Positions 10,854 through 23,500 of a stretch of DNA of 64,000 nucleotides are shown piece by piece. Below the pieces are notes generated by a model. That model worked only from the letters and a program-made list of their open reading frames with translations. It did no database searches and was not told the origin of the DNA. The stretch's first letter is position 1; every line of letters begins with the position of its first letter. The position numbers and the translations under genes were made by a program. The DNA is from Distichodus sexfasciatus (Eukaryota > Chordata > Actinopteri > Characiformes > Distichodontidae): the NCBI GenBank assembly GCA_032718565.1, contig JAVGVS010000782.1:1-64000 (forward strand), given 5' to 3'.

Positions 10854-13800
10854 GTCCTCTGTACCTTGGCCTGACATTCACATATCTCACTCCACACCTA
10901 CTTCACTCTGACGTTGAGCTGATAGCCTGCTGGAGTTTCTCTCATGCCTCTGATAGCACGTAGTTATCATCAGGGACTGGACCTGCTTCCAGCATTGAGA
11001 GCTGGCTTAAAAAGGAAGCAAGAACACTCATAGATCATCTGGGTCGGAATGAATATTTGCTGGTTTCAAAACACAGTGGTTTTCATTCACCAGTATTTTT
11101 TTAAGTTTGTATCTAAATTTGTTCAATACCATAAAGCTGTACAAGTCTACAATTAAAGAAACTCTAATTTTCTCAGTTTTGCACAAACATGCATGCTTTT
11201 AAAAAGGGGTGCACAATTCAGAAAATCCCACAATTCGCTTCGATTCCAATTCTTGGCCGCACAATTTGATTCTAGAATTGATTCACGATTCATAAGCGAT
11301 TCACGATTCAACACACAGATGAATTCGTTTGAGTTACGATTCCCATTTGACTGTGGCAGATCAACAAAACAATCACACTGAATCACATGTAGTTACTAAA
11401 TGTAATGCATATGTTCACATACTGACTGTATTTCCTTCATGCTCATGTGAAGGAGGTCTATCTGGGCAGATTTCCACACTGCACCATCTGTAGGACTGGC
11501 GAGCTGAACTCATGTTGAGGGAAAAAGCAAACTTGTGCCATTACGTTAGTTGAAAAATATGAATATATTTTTTGGAATGCATGAATTGATTTTTAATCGA
11601 CAGAGAAAGAATCATGATTCAGTTCAATTTGTTTTTGCACACCCCTACTTTCAAATGTGTGTAGGAGTGCTCTTCAAGCAGGTGTCGATTCTGTTCTTAC
11701 CTAAGAACATATTTCAAATGAGAAAACATATTTGTGAAAACTGCATTAATGGATTATAAGAACAAACTTTTACTTAAGAATGGTTTATGAATGAGGCTCT
11801 GTGTTTCATAAAAGCCTAAGCTACAGTTTTGTGACAACTAAACTTTTGGGTAGGTTCAGCACCACATTAATATCGATGATAAAAGACTTGGACGAGTAAT
11901 AACCATCTTAACAACTCCCCTATCATCTACCGATACTATCACCAGACCCTTACACCACTGCATCGTCACGTTAAATAGGGGTTCAGTTAAATTGATTTTC
12001 TCCTGTGGCTATATTTCCTTTTACATGTGTAAATTGATTGATTCATTCCAAAGCGCCAACAATAAATTAACTATTGAATCTAGAGTTATCTCCCAGCCAG
12101 CAGCATGTTGGCAGGGCAGGGAGGGAAGACAAATCGAGTATCTGAGATGACAAAGATGAAAACAAGAAAACAGGCAAGACGAGAAAGCTGAGGTGGAGGA
12201 GGAGTGGCAAGGGAGGCGTCTTACTTTTAAAACTGGGATATTAACTTACCAAGATAACAATAGCAAATTGACAGTGATCCACCACCAAATTAAAACAGGG
12301 TGTGTTGTGTAACCCAACGCTCTTGGCCGCTGATGGCCTGGACGGACTGTGTTACAACGGCTCGCAATCTGTCTTTCATGCAGATCTGGGAACAGTTTCT
12401 TCCAGCACAATGACCCGATGATAGCAAAGAAAGTACTGTTGAAGAGTTCTCAAATCAGCTTGTACTATCTGCTTTACAAACACCACCTGGTGCACGTGAA
12501 GAGAAAACTATAAAGCAGCGTTAACACCTTCCAGATGAAATGAGAGGGTGATAAATATCTTAGCAATCAACTAATCATCGGACTAGACAAACTAGACCTT
12601 GTGACTGGAAACACCTTAAAGAAACTTGGGATTTTTAACCAAATGAAAGGAGTTTGGTCTTGTGATAGTCCCAAGCAGTTAAACATGAGGGATGATAAAA
12701 ATTAGGTTCAAAAGCTTTATCAGGGATGACATTTCAAGATTCATGATTCAAGAGTTTTTTTGGTACAGTCAGCCTTAAACAAAGTACACACAGAGATGAA
12801 ATTCTCTGGCGCAAAAGTGGTGTGACATTTAACATCACAAGACAAGACACAAAGTGCAGGGGAGACGTGACAGTGCAAAAATTAGTCAAGAGAATACAAG
12901 AACGCAATAGGAAATTATGCAAGACAACTTCAATTTATATAAGAGCAGTATGAGCAGCTCAAAAGATTAAAGATGGTGGTGGTACAAGCAGTGGAAGTGA
13001 CTCATACTCAAACATGGTGTGTATGTGAGCGCTCGTAGCTCTCGTGGAACGCCATCACTCGCAAAAACGCTCCAGGGCAGTTAAATCTTCCCCTGTATTA
13101 CAGACAAAACTCCAGCAGTGTTCTACTCACGATACAGATATGTACTTGATGTTTTCAGTGATTATTCTGGACACGCACCCATCGCGTTATTGTGACGCGG
13201 CTCTGAGGCATGTGCAGGGGGCTGTGGGTAATGTAGTTCACTCCTAGTAAGACAGGACATTGTATATTAAGATGTGTATTGCAATATAGTTTAAAAATAT
13301 CGCAATATTATTTTTAGGCCATATCGCCCAGCCCTACCTAGTGGTTGGATTTTACAGGGTTGCGCCGTGGTTAGCTCTGACGCCTCCCAGCAAAAAGGTT
13401 GTGGATTCAGTCCTTTCTGCATGGAGTTGGTGTGGGTTTTTTCCGGGTGCTCCGGTTTCCCCGCTCTATCCAAAAGCACAGTTGGGTTGATTGGCTATTC
13501 TAAAGTTTCCCGGGTGTGACTGTAAGTGTGTGTATCGATGGTTGTTGTACGTTGTGTGCAAAATGGCTGCTGCTTTGGGTTTGAGAAAAGCACTAAACAA
13601 GTGAAAGGTAATGATATACTCAATTTCCACCATCTTTTAAACTCTCGTCTCTGCTGTTTCTCCGCAAGTCCTATCGATTATAAAGTGGAAGAGCTGAAAA
13701 ATTTCAGCCAAGTTGTCACATGTTGTTGATCATGGTACAGTCATTAATATGTCAGTGGCACTTTCAACAAGGCCTGTGTTTAAGCACACAACGAACACTT

Positions 13801-14484
13801 CCTTTACGATGGTTTCTGTTGATTTTATCTGCTCTGTTTGTCTGAGGTTACGTCCTGTGTGACGGGTCAACAACTCTCAAGACTCCAGCGATCAAACATA
13901 CGCCAGTCTGTGAGAAGCTCTGTCCTCAGTCTCGGCCGAAACAAAGTGCTTATTATTGGCAAATCTAGTGATGTTCTTCAGACTCTTTGAAGCAGCGTCC
14001 ACTCTGTATCAGTACGACTGACCTGCGCCTCTCCATTCAAAATTCCTCTGAGACATTCCTGAGTTTCCGAACTTGCGCTTTGTGGGAGGACGACTGCAAT
14101 GTCGTGAGGAAATAACACACAGTCGTCTTTGTTATTTTATCTCTCATGGACATGGGGGGAAGTCCAGTCTCAGAGCTTCTGAGCTGTGGGAGTCTTAAAG
14201 TTAAAGTTTAAAGTTTCTTTATTTGTTAGATACATAGTTATACAAGTACAACAAATTCCTCAGCATGTGCAAATTAAAATAATTAGAAAATGAACAATAC
14301 ATTAAGTTAAAGAAACCTTACAAGAAGTGAAATCTTAATAATAAATATGTAGAAAAAATAATCTGCGTATCATTCGTTCATTTCCTGTATTGCTGTCAAA
14401 TCTACATGGGAAAAAACAGAAAAACACTTATTATTAGGGGTCCAAGCCCAAAGTGCTATGGAATCCTCTTGTAATTGTTCTTTC

Positions 14485-14553
<69 letters not shown>

Positions 14554-17500
14554 ATAAAATGGATTATGCAGCTTGAACCGTAAGTCGCAAAGCTGAAATT
14601 TGTGGGGTAAGTAGGAATTGTGTGCATGTCAGCATAGGCCGAACGTTATAGTGATTGGCCTATAATTGGCTACAGAAAAGGAAAACACGCTCTGACCTCT
14701 AGGGGCGCTAAAACGCTACATAAATTAATGTGATATCATAACAGATCTTTTAGCATTTACATGAAGTTATAGAAAACCACTCAATTCTTATATTAACACT
14801 GTTTCTTATAAACACAGCTTATTGAAGTTGTTGTAACAAAAACGTGGCTTCACTACAAAAATTTCTGTTCACATCTTTAATTCTTTCTTCCGTGTCATTT
14901 CACTTTATTGTTCTACGTTCCAACTCCTGATGTCTTGATATGATTAATGTAGATATGTGGTTTTATCCTATGTCATAAACATAATCAGCAGTGTGTGGGT
15001 GTGTTTATAACACACACATACACAGACACTGTTGATAATCAGTGCTGACCCTTTTGTGCTGGTTTTGCGACTTTTGCTTGGACCCCTCTCTTTGCCACTT
15101 GTGGCTATATTTCTTTTGGCATGACCCAGAAGTGGTCTTTACAAAAATTCTGATATAATTATATTTCAAAATTATATATTAGTGTAGAATGAAGGATCAT
15201 TACACCTCTACTGGACAGCTGGTAGTATACCGGTTAGCGAGTTGATTTTAGAAGGTCACAAGTTCAAATCCCGGACCCGTAAAGGTACCACTGAGGTACT
15301 TGTGAGCAAAGTACCATCCCCAAGTACAGCTCCCCAGGCGCTACAGAGGTCACATGTGGTTGTGGTGCATTTTGTGCTGTGCTGTGTTCACAATGACAAA
15401 TAATCACTTACTCACTCTAATCACCAACACATATTTTGCTGTTTTTATTTTCTACACCTCCTACAGTCACTTGATTTGGGTGTTGTGTGGAATTCTGTGG
15501 TGTGCTGGGTCAATTGTAGTGGACGCAGGGAGGGGCGTGTCCTGCTGAAGCGCATTACTGCTGTAACAAAATATGTGCTGAGTGAGAAAACGGGGAATAC
15601 CACTTCCTGAGCGTGTGAGAACAGCTGTGTTCGATTAATCCTGCTCCCATTGTGCTGCCTTTGTGTGGGAGTTTGTGTGCGATTTTGTAAGAGAGAGAAC
15701 GCAATGTATCACACAAGTCTGCAACTGCAACAGGTTGGTTGTTTGGGGTTTGACCGACTGGAGGTGTGAACCTTCCCTAGTCTCGCGATTCAATTTGATT
15801 ACGATTATCAGGTCAACGATTTGATACGATACGATAATACGGTGTTTCCCATCAATTTTTCTATATTAATTTACACTGACCGCAAATTGAACATGGATCA
15901 CAGATCGGACAGCCATAGTTGCTACCAGGATGTTCTTTATAACTAGAATTGCTATGCCGTAGCCAGAAAATGACCAAACAACGTCATTATAATATAATCC
16001 AGGGGTTTTCAACTGCTTCTGTCCCAGGGACCACCACTCAGACTAAGAGCAGTAGCCCGCGACTGTCCACTGTGTGTCCATGTGTGTTTTTCTATTGCTT
16101 TTTAGATATTTGAATTAAATTCAATATTCATAAAGATGCTCAAATTATCTGAAATGTTTTGAAAAATAAATTACATGAAATAATTTTTAAAAAGTGATTT
16201 CAGTAGTGAAACTGAATTGCATGTCACAGACCACCTGCAGGGCCACCATAAACCACCAGGGGGACCGCCGTTTGAAAATCCTGATGTGATCGATTATGGT
16301 CTGCCACTGCAGAATCATCCACATCTGCATGGCAATGCATTGATTATGTGATTAATTTCAACACATCAAATAAATTAACCGATTCAGTTGATCCAAAAAC
16401 ACTGATCACAGATCATACACATTGTACCTCATTTTATGTTGAACAGGTCTATTTTTATAAAGAAGATTTAACAATCTGGTGTAACTATGTGAGAATGAGT
16501 GCGTATTTGTCATTGTGAACACAGCACAGCACATACTGAACCACAAACAAGTATAATCTCTGAATCTGACCCATCCCATTGATGAGCATTGGGCAGCTGA
16601 CATGGCCAGCACCCGGGGAGCAGTGCTTGGGGACGGTACCTTGCTCATGTAGTACCTCAGTGGTACCTTTACCAGTCCTGGATTTGAACCGGTGACCCCC
16701 CGATCATGGGGAGAATGGCCTAACTGCTACAATACCAACTCCCCCTGCATGTGCCAAATAAAGAATCTTAAATTAGCTGTTACAAGTGAGTTCTAAGTGT
16801 TGTAACCATGTGCTGCAGGAAACCAGAATGGTCAACGGCTCCTGGAAAGGGAAAAGCGTCCCGCTGCAGAGAGAGAGACCGCCGGGCCGGGAGTCACCAA
16901 CAGAGGAAAAGGTACCACCAACACCAGAATAGAAATAGAATTAGGAATAATTCTAATTTTCACACTATATGCAGCATCGTTGCACAGTCTGATCTCAGAC
17001 TACCTGGTCTTAAAAATATTCTCCCACATTTCATCATCAGTGTATTGCGCGGAGGACGGGGCTTTGTTCCAGGATGTGGTGGAATGATATAAATGCTGGT
17101 GATGTAGTGCAGACATTATCAACCAGGTGTACAGGTTCTCACTGCAGCATTAACAAACACCTGAGAAGTGAAACGAGTCAACACCAGGTTAAGATTTCAG
17201 ATGATATGATGTCAGTAATGTGATGCTACACGTTGCTGGTTTTAACTGAAGCAGAACATGATGTTGTAAAGGCGTGTCTGTATAAATATGTGGTCACGGA
17301 GCTGCACTGGTGAAATGAAACACTTTCGTGTATGTGTGTATTTCAGTAAACCAGAACCAACTAATTGTCTCCTGTCTGTACAATCTGCCAGCATTGGGCC
17401 TCAGTCACCAAACATTATTAAGAAGAAATTTGTTTTTAAAACCCACTCACGCAGTTTTTACAAAGATGACGACTCCGGAGTGTTTTATAACTTGAGATTT

Positions 17501-20500
17501 GTTCTTAGGTAAAAACAGCGTCTATGAACATCGAGAGTTAAACATAATACACAACACTGGCTGTTTCTACAGTGCAAACAGTTTGTGCTGCAGAATTTGA
17601 TACAACAATATTTTGTCTCATGTCTGGCCACAGTTGAGAAATACTACAAAATTACTTTTTGTTATCATCAGCATTACAGCCACAAAGGTTGTAATGGTAC
17701 ACACACATACTAGGTTGTTAGCTGCTAAAATGGTTACAGTGCTGCTGTCTCATATTTTTCATATAAAGTATTAAAGTGTCGCTAACAATGCTGTCGAGAC
17801 GTGAGGATTCAAGCATTTATTTAAACGAGAAACATAAACAGGATCGATGGCCACGAAACAACAGACTGACCACTTTCCTCTTTCAAAATACACAAAACAA
17901 TGCACGCCAGATGTGGCGTAGCGTCTTTTAGTAGCATTTCTTCGGGTTGGAGTAAGTTTTATTTTAGAATTAGAGTTGATTTATTTTAGATTTAGGTCTA
18001 GGGCTACTCTGGGTTTGGGGTTAGTTTTATTCTAGGATTAGGGTTGCTCTAGGGTTAGGATTAGTTTTATTCTAGGGTTACAGTTGCTCTAGGTTTAGGA
18101 TTAGTTTTAATCTCAGTTTAGGGTTGCTCTAGGGTTAGGATTTGTTTTATTCTAGGGTTAGGGTTGCTCTAGGGTTAGGATTAGTTTTATTCTCGGTTTA
18201 GGGTTGCTCTAGGGTTAGGATTTGTTTTATTCTAGGGTTAGGGTTGCTCTAGGGTTAGGATTAGTTTTATTCTCGGTTTAGGGTTGCTCTAGGGTTAGGA
18301 TTAGTTTTATTCTAGGGTTATTGTTGCTCTAGGGTTAGGATTAGTTTTATTCTAGGGTTATTGTTGCTCTAGGGTTAGGATTAGTTTTATTCTAGGGTTA
18401 GGGTTGCTCTAGGGTTAGGATTAGTTTTATTCTCGGTTTAGGGTTGCTCTAGGGTTAGGATTAGTTTTATTCTCGGTTTAGGGTTGCTCTAGGTTTAGGA
18501 TTAGTTTTATTCTAGGAATAGGGTTGCTCTAGGGTTAGGGTTAGTTTTATTCTCGGTTTAGGGTTGCTCTAGGGTTAGGGTTAGTTTTATTCTCGGTTTA
18601 GGGTTGCTCTAGGGTTAGGATTAGTTTTATTCTAGGGTTAGGGTTGCTCTAGGATTAGGATTAGTTTTATTCTAGGAATAGGGTTGCTCTAGGGTTAGGA
18701 TTAGTTTTATTCTAGGTTTAGGGTTGCTCTAGGGTTAGGATTAGTTTTATTCCAGGTTTAGGGTTGCTGTAGGGTTAGGGTTAGTTTTATTCTCAGTTTA
18801 GGGTTGCTCTAGGTTTAGGATTAGTTTTATTCTAGGGTTAGGGTTGCTCTAGGGTTAGGGTTAGTTTTATTCTCGGTTTAGGGTTGCTCTAGGGATAGGA
18901 TTAGTTTTATTCTCAGTTTAGGGGTGCTCTAGGTTTAGGATTAGCTTTATTCTCGGGTTACTGTTAGCCTATACCTAGGGTTATTTATCACTTATCACTT
19001 TAACAAATGTGCAATTTATTGAGACTTGGAGACACGTGTCATTTTCTATATGTGCAATTCTGGGTCTTACTCATAGAGGTGTGAACCTTCACCTTGGTAG
19101 TGTAACCGTTAGAGCCTTCGCCCCGTGATCGGAATGTCGTTGGTTCGAATCCCAGAACCGGTAAAGATACCACTGAGGTACTCATGAGCAAGGTACTGTC
19201 CCCAAGCACTACTCCACAGACGCCGCCCTTGTTTTGTTTTCTGCCCACTGCTCCTTCACAGATGGGTCAAATCCAAAGGCCACATTTCATTGTGGTGCTG
19301 TGCTATGATCACAATGGCAAAATAATAACTCACTTTCACTTTCACTCAGCTCATGATTCAGTTTGATTCGATTCAGTTCAATTCAATTCGACTATGATTA
19401 TCAGGTCAATGATTTGATTTGATACAATATCTCGATGTATCATAATGAATCCCATCAATTTTTCTACATTACTTTACATTGCATGCCGATTGGGCATGGA
19501 TTACAGACCACCTGCATTGCTGCTGCGGACCACCAGAGTTTAAAATGTCCACGTCTGCATCGTGATGCATCAAATCAGATGTTTTTTATTGTTATATTTT
19601 TAATCATCTCTGTGCATTTTTACCAACATTCCATTTCAATGTAGTGTTGATATTGTGTTCATATTCTTAATACAAATAAAACTGAACTAAACTGAGACGG
19701 GGCAGTGAGCCAAAGCAGTAGGACAGGAAAATAGGACAGGTCAGTGATACAGCAGAGTTGCAGACACAACACACCATCACTTAGGACACTCTGGTCACTG
19801 TTTGGCTTCCAGAGCTGCAGATTTGAGTATTCAGCAGAGTTGCTGAGAGCATCAGCGCACACAGCGACACTTTCGTCCTCACCAGCAAAAAACACACACA
19901 AGCAGTCACATTCGCAAGAGCCTGTACATTGCAGGTGCTGTAAATCTCAAGTTTCATGATAAAAGGATATTGCGTAAATTCAGCGGACAACGATTCAACG
20001 TCTGCTGTTCTCACAAAGTTGTCTATGATACAATTTCCGTACAATTTAATTCAGGAGCCAGTGATCAATATAAGACAGTAACATGTGCAGATTTAACACC
20101 ATCACTTCCTTTCAAATCACATCACAAAAGAAAACTCAAATATCAATGGACATTTTTGTACCTGACGTTTAGATAAAAATCATTATTTTTTAAAATAAAA
20201 TATAGACTTTCTGTTCAATATAAAGTTATGTTACGTCAAGTATGATTTATATTGATTCTATGAGCTCATTCAGCCTCATTTACCAACTGTTTGTAAGAAG
20301 AAATTGTTCCTCAAACACACATAGTTTTTACCAAGATTCTGACATTCACCAGTTTCTTATTTTGATATTCTACAGCCAGAGGAGCACTCTTACACCCATT
20401 TCAGTCCCTCCAGGATTTTGCAGCCCTTTTTTGTTGTGTCCTAAAATGCCTAAAATTTTGCGGCAGCTTTTCTAAATAGTTGAGATTAAAGTTGTGGTGT

Positions 20501-23500
20501 TTTTATTTGTTTTGTTGCAATAAAGTTGTGGAGTGAGTCAAAGTTGTGGAACAATTTGTGATTTTGTCCCACTTTATAATGATTCTTTAACAATGAATTA
20601 AAATGAAGGGAACAAAACCACTATTATTTTTATTAATCATTAATCATTTAGTTGTTTTGGAGGTAAATGTGAGGCGTTTTTATCACAAACATTTCATGCG
20701 TCTTCTAAACGTAACAAGGAAGTGAGTTCGCTGACGTGTGGCTCAACGTTTTGCGGGAAATGACAATGATTGGTCAAAAATTGCACGGTATTAATGAATT
20801 TGCGGGGATTGGATGCATTTGCATTAAAAGTTGCAATCGCAACATGGCGAAATCCTGCAGGGTCTGCATTTTACTACATTCCTGTTTGTGTAAAACATTA
20901 GTTTTCCTTAATTCTTGATTTGTATAACCCACTTTTAAAATGTCTTAATGTAAGAAGAAACTTGATGCATTGAGTTAAGAAAAATTGATGTATTGATGTA
21001 GATCGACGTATCGTTACCCCCTTAATGCTTATATAACCACACATACATTTGCACCAATGCACACAGAGCAGAGATATCCTTACACAGCAACAAACACAGC
21101 AGCATATCTCTGTCCCTTTCTTTAACACACACCCACACACACACACACACACACTTAGATGGAAACCTGACCCCCGTGTTGTTGTGTTCCTCAGCACTCG
21201 TACGCTATGAGCAACGGTGTCGCGGCGGAGTGGGGGGCTCCAGGGGGCGCCAGCGTGTTCGGGGTGGTACAGAGCTCGGGAGACCCCGAAGTGACGGCTC
21301 GCCAGTGGCCCGTTAATCACCTCCGAGACGAGATGCGCTACATCCGGGAGGTGAGTACGCACAGGGACCAAAAAGAGAAGAAAAGGAATGTAAAACTGAG
21401 TTTAATGCACACGGAGCGTGACTTTCTCAATGTGGAATGTGGTTTCGATGAGATTGTTAGAGATAAAAATAATATACTGTATGTCATGCTTATCCACTAC
21501 ATACTGCTGTCAGCTGATGACGTGCAAAAGTGATGGAGCAGTATCAAGCAGTTTCAATGTAGGTCAAGGGGTGAAGCCAGGTTGCAAAGCTGAACCAAAC
21601 TAAACCAGCTTAAAGCGTTCAAATCTTGAGATCATAAATAAAATGCATCACAAATTAAACGTCCGCAAATTGCCTGCTGTCTAATGCAGGCTAATTTAAA
21701 TTCCCGAAATGATTATTGCAATCAACAGTGACATTCTGAATGTGTTATAAATGTAATTCTTTCAGTTACATTTAAAATTCTGTTAACACTTCTTTCCCTA
21801 GTGCAGCGTTTCTCAATCCCAGTCCTCATGGACCACCGCTCTGCACAGATTCGACTTTCCCGACCCACAGCACAGCTGATGCTACTGATTAGCTAATTAG
21901 CAACGTAGGACCAGCGTGCGACAGTGCAGGAAATACCGAATATGCGCAGAGCGGTGGGCCGCGAGGACTGGGATTGAGAAACGCTGCCCTACTGTCAAAT
22001 GTTCAGTTAATTGTGATATTGATATTAGGTCTTATCACCCATCCACACAGAACTATATTGAGCAGTTCACGCTGGCGTGATATACGTTAAAGAGGTGAAG
22101 CCGGTTTAGCTGCTAAATAAAATGCATCACATTAAATGCAGTCAGGGTTATATTGATGACCAGATTAAACCTGCTTGTTGATACAGGCTGTAGTTACTGG
22201 GGCTGGGACGTTAATCGACAAACCTTGTCAGTGAACAAATCAAAATAATTGCTCATCAATAAATTCCAATCCAAGTATTTAATTAATCATGATATTGATT
22301 ATGAGGTCGCACCGCCCAGCTCTAGTAGTTACTAATGTTAAAATCACCTTCACCTTCACCTTACAGGTACGAGACTCGTTAGAGAAGGTGCGGGAGCGCA
22401 TGTATGGACAGTTTGGAGGAATGCAGCAAACAATGAAGAAACTCTCACAAGATTTACAGGTGAGGACATAAAACCTGACATAAACGCTACAGCAAATGAT
22501 TTGGGGTCGGTTACACAGTATGTAAAGCCAAAGTGACAATATCACATGTGACAATAACTATGAAAAGCGCTATACAAGTATATCTGAACCGAACTGAACG
22601 GAATTGAATTGAATCAAATCAAATCCAATCAATGCCCTGCGGTGTGGCGCCTGCCTAGTGTTGATCCCTGCCTTATGCCCGTAGTGCTGGGATAGGCTCC
22701 GGTCCACGCGACGCAGGGATAAAGCAGTTCAGATAATGAACGACTGAACTATATAAGTCAAAATCAAAGGAAACTTCAGTAATAAACAACATTAAATAAT
22801 ATAGGAAGTATATGGCTTCCAATTTTCCATCATTTCCATCAAATGATTCCATCATTTGGCAGTCGTAAACTTTCAGCATTGCTATATTAGATGATTTTGG
22901 GCAACAAAAATCAGCTGAATGTCAACGTTAGAGTAAATATTAAAATGACGTGAATTAAAAATGTTTCTTGATCTATTCCTTCGTCAAACCCTCTTTTGAA
23001 TTCATTAGAGCAAATTTTGCTAACTGAAATTCTGCATTCTACATTAGTCACAGTAAAATGCAGCCTCAGTGTGTGTTGCAGATGGCAAACTATCAGAAGA
23101 GTCATCTGGAGCAGGAGGTGAAGACAGGACGAGCAGCTTTGGAGAGTTTCGATCAGATGAACAGCTCTCTAATAACAGCCAACATCGACCTGCAGGTGCG
23201 TCACTGGCACACAGCTACAGCTACAGCAAACAAATTCGCTCAGGAAAACCTGACGCACACTTCATATATCTACTGTTTCTGTGTATGTAGGCACTTCAGA
23301 TGCACTGTGTGTTGTGCTCTGTTTACAATGACACATAATCACTGACGTAAAGTGAAAGTTGTGTGAGAGAGAGAAAGGTTACACAGTGCAAGTTAAATAT
23401 TATCCAGGAAATCATTCATCTTTTGCCAATAACTCACTTGAGTTCTTTTTCAGTGTTCTGATGTGTGTGATTTAGTGTTTGTGTTCTGATCGGTTTTGGG

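Larger units (their letters stand above)
8570..16818. other. myzap intron 2 contents
   Basis: Repeat-dense. It has SINE copies at 8778-8945, 9756-9985, 15213-15420 and 16488-16745, a retroposon tail (9030-9206), an exact 49-bp duplication (9521-9613), a TC microsatellite (10819-10851) and a hAT element (11204-11647). It also has an old DANA-like SINE piece (13355-13530), a 652-bp inverted-repeat element (14436-15087) and a composite hAT element (15759-16368). 11800-12720 and 13540-14200 look unique, without an open frame I can support. Confidence 0.55.
16912..21194. other. myzap intron 3 contents
   Basis: Contains a copy of a dispersed repeat with gggcctcagtcaccaaac near 17398-17515, the 40-bp minisatellite (17941-18980), composite hAT copy C with a SINE inside (19074-19590), hAT-like fragments (19970-20270 and 20980-21030) and a CA microsatellite (21127-21153). 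No extra exon was recognised. Confidence 0.55.
21351..22366. other. myzap intron 4 contents
   Basis: Unique AT-rich sequence with a 183-bp hAT MITE (21804-21986) and a 127-bp hAT-like MITE (22198-22324). Confidence 0.55.

Noticed and set aside
17941..18980. Interstitial telomere sequence from a chromosome fusion
   Set aside because: The unit is a 40-bp minisatellite with only partial TTAGGG content, not a (TTAGGG)n array.
17941..18980. CRISPR array
   Set aside because: No constant repeat with unique spacers; the whole 40-bp unit is repeated, in a vertebrate intron.
19092..19165. tRNA gene candidate with a perfect B box
   Set aside because: Continues directly into SINE body and tail; no cloverleaf.
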